Source of the DNA: Phycisphaeraceae bacterium
GTDB lineage: Bacteria > Planctomycetota > Phycisphaerae > Phycisphaerales > Phycisphaeraceae
Reading direction: 5' to 3'
Assembly (NCBI GenBank): GCA_020850375.1
Contig: JADZET010000457.1
Location: forward strand, 1-8,724
DNA length: 8,724 nt
The notes beneath the pieces were generated by a model, which saw nothing but the letters and a program-made list of their open reading frames with translations, was not told the DNA's origin and did no database searches. Shown piece after piece: positions 1 through 4,893 of the stretch. Position 1 is the first letter of the stretch, and each line of letters opens with the position of its first letter. Both the position numbers and the translations under genes were made by a program.

Positions 1-62
1 GGGGTGGCCGCGACGGGGACGTCGCGGCTCGCGCGGGGGGGGAGTTCGCGGGAGGGGGGGGG
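1..62. repeat. Intergenic palindromic repeat, type C, copy 1
   Basis: This stretch lies beyond the stop codon of the minus-strand zinc-ribbon gene that ends at 63. Positions 7-28 form an inverted repeat: arms GCCGCGAC (7-14) and GTCGCGGC (21-28) around the 6-nt loop GGGGAC. Positions 11-33 recur exactly at 2385-2407, a 23-bp match. Both copies lie at gene 3' ends, which would suit a transcript-end structure, but neither has a clear T-tract. The rest is G-rich with no gene seen. Confidence 0.6.
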
Positions 63-455
63 TCAGGAGGGGAGGGTGTCGAAGGCGGAGAGGACGAGTT
101 TTTCGTGGCCGCAGTAGAGGCATTTCTTGTGGCGGGGGTTCATGACGCGGTTGCACTTGGCGCAGCGGGCGATCTGGGGGGTGATCCTGCCGTCGGGCTT
201 TCCGTCGAGCAGGTCGATCTGCTGGACACGCTTGAGGAGGTCTTCCTCGGTGAGCTTGGTCTCCTCCTGGATGAGGGACCACATGGCGAGACAGATGATG
301 GTGAGCTTGTCGAGTTTTTCCTCGATGAGGTGGGAGCGTGAGGCCATGCGGTCGGCGTCGGAGCGGGCGTCGCGGGCGGCGGACTCGGCGGAGCGGACGC
401 CGTCGGAGGAGGAGGCGTATATGCCCAGGCCGATCATGCTGCCGAGGAGGGACAT
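63..455 (-). CDS. Small zinc-ribbon protein of unknown function
   Basis: A 130-residue protein I cannot assign to a named family. The C-terminal part holds a clear zinc ribbon with paired cysteines CAKC (C98, C101) and CLYC (C112, C115), the second followed by GHEKL, typical of a rubredoxin-like knuckle. The N-terminus (about 1-17) is small and mildly hydrophobic (SLLGSMIGLGIY). Residues 18-50 are charged and Ala/Ser-rich and look helical or coiled-coil, followed by a more hydrophobic helix at 51-63. The start at 455 is supported by AGGAG eight bases upstream. A conserved-looking palindrome (482-502) sits 27 bases upstream of the start and 25 bases past the stop of the neighbouring isomerase-like gene, so the two genes could share a transcript. 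The ribbon may be structural or bind nucleic acid or protein; nothing in the sequence decides this. Confidence 0.8.
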   Translation of the reverse strand: MSLLGSMIGLGIYASSSDGVRSAESAARDARSDADRMASRSHLIEEKLDKLTIICLAMWSLIQEETKLTEEDLLKRVQQIDLLDGKPDGRITPQIARCAKCNRVMNPRHKKCLYCGHEKLVLSAFDTLPS

Positions 456-481
456 GGGGGAGACTCCTTCAGGAGAAGAGA

Positions 482-502
482 CCCAGGCATGCCATGCCTG
501 GG
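482..502. repeat. Palindromic intergenic repeat, type A, copy 1
   Basis: Arms CCCAGGCAT (482-490) and ATGCCTGGG (494-502) pair perfectly around the loop GCC. The tail CTTAGGAGTGCG follows on the plus strand. It lies between the stop of the isomerase-like gene (527) and the start of the zinc-ribbon gene (455). Two further copies, at 1524-1544 and 2862-2882, keep the loop and tail but differ by compensating arm changes. Confidence 0.85.
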
Positions 503-526
503 CTTAGGAGTGCGCGGAGGGGGAGA

Positions 527-1414
527 TCAGAACTCGAGGGGGAGTTTGGGGGTGAGGGATTTGAGGTAGGCGAGGCCTTGCTCGCAGGCGAAGGGGGGGT
601 CCTCCATGCCCTCGAATTCGAGGGAGAGGTAGCCGGTGTAGCGTTTATTGAGGATGGTCAGGACCTTGGGGATGTCGATGACGCCGTGGCCGACGATGGC
701 GCCGCGGAGGGCGATCTTGGTGGGTGTGGCGAACCAGCCGGCGGGGGGCATGGCGGTCTTGGGACGGACGTGAAAGTCCTTGACGTGGGCCATGATGACG
801 TACTTGGCGAGGCGGGTGACGGCGTTGACGGGATTTTCGTTGACGCAGAGGAAGTTGCCCAGGTCGATGGTCAGGCCAAAGTTGGGGTGGTGGACGGCTT
901 TGAGGAGGGATTCGACGCGTTTGGAGGCTTGCATGTAGAAGCCGTGGTTTTCGAGAGAGGTCTTGATGGATTTGGATTGGGCGTAGTCGGCGACGGCTCT
1001 TAGGGCGGGGACGAGGTATTGGACGACGGCGGGGAACGTTTTGGCTTTGACGGGGGGATTGTTACGGGAATTTTTGGGGCCCCAGGTGACGTCGTGGCGC
1101 ATGGTCGGTGCGCCGAGGACGGCGGCGACGTCGACTTCATGTTTGAGGCGCTCGACCTCCTGGCGTTGTGCGTCGGGGGGTTGGAGGAGCTCGGCGCCGG
1201 TGCAGTAGCTGGCGACTTGGAGGTGGAGCTTGTCGCAGAGGGCGCGGAGTTCGGCGGCGCGTGCGAGGGGGTCGGGTTTGGCGCGGTCGTCTAGGCCGGC
1301 GAATTCGACGGCTTTTAGGCCGTGGTCGGCGATCCAGTGGAGGGTGTCTTCGAGGGATTTGTTCTGCTGACGACGCCAGGCGGCGAGGCTGTAGGTGCTC
1401 AGGGCGACGAGCAT
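527..1414 (-). CDS. Sugar phosphate isomerase/epimerase-like TIM-barrel protein
   Basis: A 295-residue single-domain protein of the xylose-isomerase-like TIM-barrel superfamily (AP-endonuclease family 2 fold), close to the usual 270-300 residues. It starts with the typical first strand (VALSTYSL, about 3-10). Candidate divalent-metal ligands of this fold are visible at strand ends: E38 in VEFAG, E155 and H157 in SLENHG, D184 in TIDLGNF, H210 with D213 in AHVKDFH, and E266/E268 in LSLEFEG. Members isomerise or epimerise sugars or sugar phosphates, or act on inositol-type compounds; the substrate cannot be read here. No signal peptide is evident, so it is probably cytoplasmic. The ATG at 1414 has GGAG six bases upstream. 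Its leader carries a perfect hairpin at 1441-1459. It is transcribed toward the zinc-ribbon gene and diverges from the gene at 1695. The superfamily is confident, the specific activity unknown. Confidence 0.88.
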   Translation of the reverse strand: MLVALSTYSLAAWRRQQNKSLEDTLHWIADHGLKAVEFAGLDDRAKPDPLARAAELRALCDKLHLQVASYCTGAELLQPPDAQRQEVERLKHEVDVAAVLGAPTMRHDVTWGPKNSRNNPPVKAKTFPAVVQYLVPALRAVADYAQSKSIKTSLENHGFYMQASKRVESLLKAVHHPNFGLTIDLGNFLCVNENPVNAVTRLAKYVIMAHVKDFHVRPKTAMPPAGWFATPTKIALRGAIVGHGVIDIPKVLTILNKRYTGYLSLEFEGMEDPPFACEQGLAYLKSLTPKLPLEF

Positions 1415-1440
1415 GGGGAACTCCGGGGGAAGGGTGGGAT

Positions 1441-1463
1441 GGCACGCAGGATGCGTGCCCTAC
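1441..1463. repeat. Palindromic intergenic repeat, type B, copy 1
   Basis: Arms GGCACGCA (1441-1448) and TGCGTGCC (1452-1459) pair perfectly around GGA, followed by CTAC. It begins 27 bases upstream of the isomerase-like start, so it would lie in that gene's leader if transcription begins upstream. Positions 1442-1463 recur at 2440-2461 with one mismatch. Confidence 0.75.
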
Positions 1464-1523
1464 CCGAGGCGTGTGGGGGTGGGGACATGGTAACGCGCGG
1501 GAACTCGAGGAGAGGGCGATGCA

Positions 1524-1544
1524 CCCAGGCACGCCGTGCCTGGG
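1524..1544. repeat. Palindromic intergenic repeat, type A, copy 2
   Basis: Arms CCCAGGCAC (1524-1532) and GTGCCTGGG (1536-1544) surround the loop GCC, with the tail CTTAGGAGGGCG. Compared with copy 1 the innermost pair has changed from T-A to C-G, so pairing is kept. It lies between two divergent genes (starts at 1414 and 1695), so in this place it cannot terminate either one. Confidence 0.85.
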
Positions 1545-1585
1545 CTTAGGAGGGCGACGGGGGGGAGTTGAGAGCACGGGGTCAT

Positions 1586-1618
1586 TTCCGGGGTACTTCC
1601 GGGGTACTTCCGGGGGGG
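1586..1618. repeat. Short tandem repeat, 11-bp unit, three units
   Basis: The unit TTCCGGGGTAC occurs twice (1586-1596 and 1597-1607). A third, diverged unit (TTCC plus a G run) follows at 1608-1618. It lies 77 bases before the start of the plus-strand gene at 1695, inside the divergent intergenic region 1415-1694. It could be slippage-derived or a cluster of protein-binding sites; nothing decides this. Confidence 0.7.
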
Positions 1619-1682
1619 TGTCAGGCAGGTGGCACCGGGGGAAATGGGGGGCGGGTATTGATGGGAGGCGGTTCGGGGCAAG

Positions 1683-1687
1683 AGGAG
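1683..1687 (+). promoter_or_regulatory. Ribosome binding site fixing the start at 1695
   Basis: AGGAG lies seven bases before the ATG at 1695. The in-frame TTG at 1689 would be only one base away, so ATG 1695 is preferred. Confidence 0.75.
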
Positions 1688-1694
1688 CTTGAGC

Positions 1695-2351
1695 ATGAAC
1701 GAGAAGATGACGCGAGACCTGAGCGTGATGGTGAGCATCCCGATGCTTCGGCTGCCGAAGCGGACGGAGCAGTTCCTGGATGGGAAGTATCACGAGCCTT
1801 ACCTGCTGACGTTCAGCGTGGACGAGCGTGGGCAGGCGGCGGGGGAGCTGGGGATGAACTTCATGGCGTTCCCGAAGCTGGCGATCGGGGGGACGTGCAG
1901 GATGCTGGACGAGGGGTACGCGATCTATGGGCCTGGGCGGCCTGGTGCGTTCGTGGCGTTCTCGCTGCTGGTGATGCAGTCGGCGGCGGACGTTCGGCGC
2001 GTGCCGGGGCAGGTGGAGATGATGGTCAGGCAGAAGGCGGGGTCGCTGGGTTTGGGGGCGGCGATGTCGGCGTCGCCGGGTCCGGGCGTGATGCTGGGGG
2101 TGATCAAGGAGCTGGCGCAGTACGTGTCGGGGGAGTTGCAGGCGAACGGGGACGACGAGTTGTTTCGGATCGAGGGGACGCTGCGGCGGGAGTCGCAGAC
2201 GCCGTATCACCTGAACCGGGAGTACGTGATCGGGAACGATCTGGTGGACCTGACGGTGCGGGTTCTGAAGGCTGAGGCTGGAAGTGGAGAGGGCGGCGAG
2301 GTCGAGGGCGGCGGTGAGGGTCAGAGGGTGCGGGTGATTGGGCTGGGGTGA
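1695..2351 (+). CDS. Uncharacterised 218-residue protein
   Basis: I do not recognise this protein. It is soluble-looking, with no signal peptide and no clear transmembrane helix. Residues about 10-80 alternate short hydrophobic stretches with Gly and charged turns (for example LLTFSVDERGQAAGEL and TCRMLDEGYAIYG), suggesting a beta-rich or beta-sandwich domain. A helix-rich middle (about 90-145) contains a Gly/Ala/Ser-rich segment near 118-130 (GLGAAMSASPGPG). The C-terminal part returns to strand-like sequence (LFRIEGTL, then VDLTVRVLKAE) and ends in a low-complexity Gly/Glu tail (about 197-210). Codon use is strongly G-ending, as expected for a coding frame on this G-rich strand. It stands alone on the plus strand, divergent from the isomerase-like gene and convergent with the PII gene. 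No cysteine pairs or catalytic motif were seen. That it is a real gene is well supported by the ribosome site and frame; its role is unknown. Confidence 0.75.
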   Translation: MNEKMTRDLSVMVSIPMLRLPKRTEQFLDGKYHEPYLLTFSVDERGQAAGELGMNFMAFPKLAIGGTCRMLDEGYAIYGPGRPGAFVAFSLLVMQSAADVRRVPGQVEMMVRQKAGSLGLGAAMSASPGPGVMLGVIKELAQYVSGELQANGDDELFRIEGTLRRESQTPYHLNREYVIGNDLVDLTVRVLKAEAGSGEGGEVEGGGEGQRVRVIGLG

Positions 2352-2381
2352 GGGGGGAGAACGGAGATACCAAGGAGGCGG

Positions 2382-2407
2382 CCCCGACGGGGACGTCGCG
2401 GCTCGCG
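2382..2407. repeat. Palindromic intergenic repeat, type C, copy 2
   Basis: Positions 2385-2407 repeat 11-33 exactly. The left arm is changed relative to copy 1 (GCCCCGAC instead of GCCGCGAC), leaving one mismatch against GTCGCGGC, but a new short palindrome CCCCG-A-CGGGG appears at 2382-2392. It lies between the convergent ends of the plus-strand gene (stop 2351) and the PII gene (stop 2480). Confidence 0.65.
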
Positions 2408-2439
2408 GGGAGGGGGGATCGGATGACGCGGATGAGTCC

Positions 2440-2461
2440 GCACCCAGGATGCGTGCCCTAC
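2440..2461. repeat. Palindromic intergenic repeat, type B, copy 2
   Basis: Matches 1442-1463 in 21 of 22 positions. The single change (G to C in the left arm) introduces one mismatch into the stem and makes the left part read CACCCAGG, like the start of the type A repeat. It begins 33 bases downstream of type C copy 2 and ends 18 bases short of the PII stop codon. Confidence 0.65.
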
Positions 2462-2479
2462 GGGGGGCATGTGGGGTGG

Positions 2480-2821
2480 TTAGATGGCTTGGCCGCCGCG
2501 TTCCTCGGTGCGGATGCGGATGCACTCTTCGAGGGGGGTGATGAAGATCTTGCCGTCACCGACCTCGCCGGGGGCGTGCTTGGCGGCCTTGAGGATGGCG
2601 TTGACGGCGATGTCGACGAACTGCTCGTTGCAGGCGATGTCGAGTCGGACCTTGGGGTGGAGGTTGGGGACGACTTTTTGTCCGCGGTAGACCTCTTCGC
2701 CTTCTTGTCGGCCGTGGCCGGTGCATCGGGAGACGGTGATGCGGGTGATCTCGGCGCGGATGAGTGCGTCGCGGACGTCGTCGAGCTTGTCGGGCTGGAT
2801 GATGGCGGTGATGAGTTTCAT
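2480..2821 (-). CDS. glnK: PII family nitrogen regulatory protein (GlnK-like)
   Basis: A 113-residue PII signal protein, normal length for this cytoplasmic trimer, which binds ATP/ADP and 2-oxoglutarate and controls partners such as AmtB. Family marks: N-terminus MKLITAIIQPDKLDDVRDAL, GHGRQ (35-39, with the nucleotide/2-oxoglutarate glutamine Q39), YRG (45-47), PKVRLDI (56-62, with K57 at the 2-oxoglutarate lysine position), GDGKIF (88-93) and IRIRT (101-105). The T-loop reads YRGQKVVPNLHPK, so the tyrosine normally uridylylated (Y51 in E. coli) is valine (V50), and the loop is one residue shorter. Modification by GlnD at that site is therefore not possible. An upstream in-frame ATG at 2875 would add 18 unrelated residues starting inside a palindrome; homology places the start at 2821, although its ribosome site is weak (GAG). 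It follows amtB after 105 bases in the same direction, so co-transcription is likely. Confidence 0.95.
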   Translation of the reverse strand: MKLITAIIQPDKLDDVRDALIRAEITRITVSRCTGHGRQEGEEVYRGQKVVPNLHPKVRLDIACNEQFVDIAVNAILKAAKHAPGEVGDGKIFITPLEECIRIRTEERGGQAI

Positions 2822-2861
2822 GGGGAGGTCTCGAGGACGGGGAGGTTTTTCGTTTCGGAGA

Positions 2862-2882
2862 CCCGGGCATGCCATGCCCGGG
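2862..2882. repeat. Palindromic intergenic repeat, type A, copy 3
   Basis: Arms CCCGGGCAT (2862-2870) and ATGCCCGGG (2874-2882) surround the loop GCC, with the tail CTTAGGAGGGCG. Compared with copy 1 an A-T pair has become G-C, again preserving the stem. It lies between the amtB stop (2927) and the PII start (2821). On the minus-strand transcript no U-run follows the stem, so it does not look like a standard intrinsic terminator. It could be a processing or stabilising hairpin. Confidence 0.85.
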
Positions 2883-2926
2883 CTTAGGAGGGCGCTTGAG
2901 GGTGTGGTCGGGGTTGGGGGTTGGTG

Positions 2927-4264
2927 TTAGCTGAGGTTGAGGAGGCCGTAGCCGGACTCGCCGTGGAGGGCGTGGTCCATGCCGGCCATTTCGCGGGACT
3001 CGTCGAGTCGCAGGCCGATGGTTTTTTCGATCAGGACCAGGAGGATGAGGGAGACGACGGCGGCGTAGGCGATGGCGATGGCGACGGCGGCGGCCTGGAC
3101 GGAGAGCTGGTGGGTCATGGTCCAGTCGGGGTTGTTGGCGAGGAATTCGTTGGCGGTGGCGGGTCGGAGGAAGAGGGCCAGGCCGATGGCGCCCATGATG
3201 CCGGCGACGCCGTGGATGCCGAAAACGTCGAGGGAGTCGTCGTAGCCGAGCTTGCCCTTGAGGATGACGGCGAAGTAGCAGACGAGTGAGGCGAGGGCTC
3301 CGAGGGCGATGGCGCCCTGGACGTTGACGACGCCGGCGGCGGGAGTGATGACGACGAGCCCGGCGAGGATGCCGGAGCAGAGTCCGAGGCCGGTGGCCTT
3401 GCGGTGGTGGATGGCCTCGATGAGCATCCAGGCGAGTGCGCCGGTGGCGGCGGCCATCTGGGTGACGGTCAGGGCACGTGCGGTGACGTCGTTGGAGTTG
3501 ACGGAGGAGCCGGCGTTGAATCCGAACCAGCCGACCCAGAGGAGTCCGGCGCCCATCATGGTCATGACGAGGTTGTTGGGCTGCATGGCGGAGGCGGGGT
3601 AGCCGCGTCGGGCGCCGAGGTAGATGGCGGCGACGAGGGCGGAGACGCCGGCGGAGATGTGGACGACGGTTCCGCCGGCGAAGTCGATGGCGCCCATTTT
3701 GTAGAGGAAGCCGTCACCGGCCCAGACCCAGTGGCAGAGGGGGTTGTAGACGAGTAGTCCCCAGAGGGCGATGAAGAGGCAGTAGCCGCGGAAGCGGACG
3801 CGTTCGGCGAAGGCGCCGGCGATGAGTGCGGGGGTGATGATGGCGAATTTGCCCTGGAACATGGCGTAGACCCACTCGGGGATGCTGGTGCCGGCCATGG
3901 GTTCAGGGGTGTCGAGGCGTGCGAGCCAGACGAGGGAGGCATCCCAGCCGGTCCAGCCGCCCAGGACGCTGGGGCCGAAGGCCATGGCGTAGCCGACGAT
4001 GCCCCAGGAGACGCCGATGATGGCCATGGCGGCGAAGGAGTGCATCATGGTTCCCAGGACGTTCTTGGTGCGGACCAGGCCGCCGTAGAACATGGCCAGA
4101 CCGGGGACCATGAGCAGGACGAGTGCGGTGGAGGTGAGCATCCATGCGGTGGCGCCGCTGTCGGCGGTATGCGTTGCGTCGGCGGCGAAGGCCGTTTGCG
4201 CAGGCCACCATCCGCCCAGCAGCAGCGCCATCGCCGCCAGGGGAACAACACGTCCTCCAGTCAT
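2927..4264 (-). CDS. amtB: Ammonium transporter (Amt/AmtB family)
   Basis: A 445-residue inner-membrane ammonium channel with a cleavable-looking signal peptide (about 1-28, ending AQTAFAAD) followed by about 11 transmembrane helices. Functional residues of the family are present: the gate phenylalanines F136 and F140 (MFQGKFA) and F249 in WFGFNAGS, the outer-site tryptophan W181 and serine S253, D194 in DFAGGTVVH, and the twin pore histidines H202 and H351 (FGIHGVAG). The C-terminal tail GMDHALHGESGY matches the segment that couples the trimer to PII. The start at 4264 is chosen because GGGAG lies six bases upstream and the signal peptide begins there; the frame stays open further upstream. 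It is followed by the PII gene, the reverse of the usual glnK-amtB order. A sigma-54 promoter about 415 bases upstream suggests nitrogen-limitation control. Its codons end mostly in G or C, unlike the leader. Confidence 0.96.
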   Translation of the reverse strand: MTGGRVVPLAAMALLLGGWWPAQTAFAADATHTADSGATAWMLTSTALVLLMVPGLAMFYGGLVRTKNVLGTMMHSFAAMAIIGVSWGIVGYAMAFGPSVLGGWTGWDASLVWLARLDTPEPMAGTSIPEWVYAMFQGKFAIITPALIAGAFAERVRFRGYCLFIALWGLLVYNPLCHWVWAGDGFLYKMGAIDFAGGTVVHISAGVSALVAAIYLGARRGYPASAMQPNNLVMTMMGAGLLWVGWFGFNAGSSVNSNDVTARALTVTQMAAATGALAWMLIEAIHHRKATGLGLCSGILAGLVVITPAAGVVNVQGAIALGALASLVCYFAVILKGKLGYDDSLDVFGIHGVAGIMGAIGLALFLRPATANEFLANNPDWTMTHQLSVQAAAVAIAIAYAAVVSLILLVLIEKTIGLRLDESREMAGMDHALHGESGYGLLNLS

Positions 4265-4270
4265 GATCCA

Positions 4271-4275
4271 CTCCC
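4271..4275 (-). promoter_or_regulatory. Ribosome binding site of amtB
   Basis: On the minus strand AAGGGAGTGG precedes the ATG at 4264, with GGGAG six bases away. It supports starting AmtB at its signal peptide rather than further upstream in the same open frame. Confidence 0.75.
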
Positions 4276-4549
4276 TTGCGTTAGGCTCGACAGGGTGTTC
4301 GAGCGTGTACGCCGGGGAGAACAAATGACATGCCAGGATGGTGATCCATATGTTGCCAAGAGACATCGCTGACAGCCGAATCATGTCGGGTGAGTCACGT
4401 CGCATCGACCAGCACCGGACTGCTTCACGGAATAACTCCGCGTTTCGCGGCATGTTCAGAAGCGATGAAGGGCGATCGTTCGCTGTCAGGCTGCGGGAGA
4501 AGCAGAAGCGATGATTTTCGTACAACCTGGATGGACGCACGAACCTCGC

Positions 4550-4566
4550 TGCACACAAATTGTGCA
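4550..4566. promoter_or_regulatory. NtrC-like dyad in the amtB leader
   Basis: TGCACACAAATTGTGCA is a perfect inverted repeat with 6-bp arms TGCACA and TGTGCA separated by 5 bp. The enterobacterial NtrC site is TGCACC-N5-GGTGCA, so spacing and ten of twelve arm bases agree. It sits about 102-118 bases downstream of the predicted sigma-54 transcription start, an unusual but not impossible place for an enhancer. It could also serve another dimeric regulator or form a leader hairpin. Confidence 0.5.
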
Positions 4567-4678
4567 TGTCCACATCAACAGCCACGGCTTGCCCACAAAT
4601 CAGGCAAACGAACAACGCGACGTCATCGCGCGGGAAAGAGGCACGCATGACGAGGGCAAACTGTCGTAAGCAGGAGAA

Positions 4679-4694
4679 AGCAACGGTCGTGCCA
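4679..4694 (-). promoter_or_regulatory. Sigma-54 (-24/-12) promoter for amtB-glnK
   Basis: Read on the minus strand this is TGGCACGACCGTTGCT, matching every fixed position of the consensus TGGCACG-N4-TTGCW. The predicted transcription start is near 4668, leaving a leader of about 400 nt before the amtB start at 4264. It is the only site of this quality noticed, it points at the ammonium channel and PII genes, and such genes are classic RpoN/NtrC targets. An AAA+ activator must exist elsewhere in the genome. Confidence 0.85.
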
Positions 4695-4893
4695 GAATCA
4701 GCGGGTGTCGGGGTGATGGACGCATAAAGCAGCCGCATTTCAGGGTTTGCTGATGAATAACGAGGAAACGCGGTCGGCGCGGGGTTGCCCAAAGGTTGTA
4801 CAGGAGGCGGGGCAGGCGATGCTTTGTGCATCATGCGTGGTCGTGACCCCACGGCTCGCCGCGCTCGCCATGGCTCCCGGAAGTGGTCATCGT

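Larger units (their letters stand above)
4265..4893. other. 629-bp intergenic region holding the amtB promoter and leader
   Basis: No convincing gene was found here. GC content is visibly lower than in the flanking genes and there is no strong third-position GC preference in any frame. The region holds the sigma-54 promoter (4679-4694), an NtrC-like dyad (4550-4566), a lone TGTGCA half-site (4825-4830) within a weak inverted repeat GATGC-TTTGT-GCATC (4818-4832), and the amtB ribosome site. The amtB frame remains open across the whole region, including an ATG at 4648 that would add 128 residues. No ribosome site precedes that ATG, so I treat it as untranslated leader. Confidence 0.7.

Noticed and set aside
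1630..1645. TGGCAC on the plus strand as a second sigma-54 promoter
   Set aside because: The required TTGC five bases further on is absent (GAAA instead).
1137..2525. 462-codon minus-strand open frame
   Set aside because: Arg/Pro/His-rich low-complexity product overlapping the isomerase-like gene, the plus-strand gene and the PII end; typical antisense shadow in GC-rich DNA.
2822..2875. Alternative PII start at 2875
   Set aside because: The added 18 residues start inside a type A palindrome and are not PII-like; the family N-terminus begins exactly at 2821.
2862..2882. Palindrome read as an intrinsic terminator between amtB and glnK
   Set aside because: No U-run follows the stem on the minus strand, and the same element lies between divergent genes at 1524-1544.
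4390..4650. 86-codon plus-strand frame in the amtB upstream gap
   Set aside because: No ribosome site, no third-position bias, no recognisable features, and it covers the leader and dyad.
4818..4832. Second NtrC site upstream of the promoter
   Set aside because: Only one half-site (TGTGCA) is present; the partner half at the correct spacing does not match.
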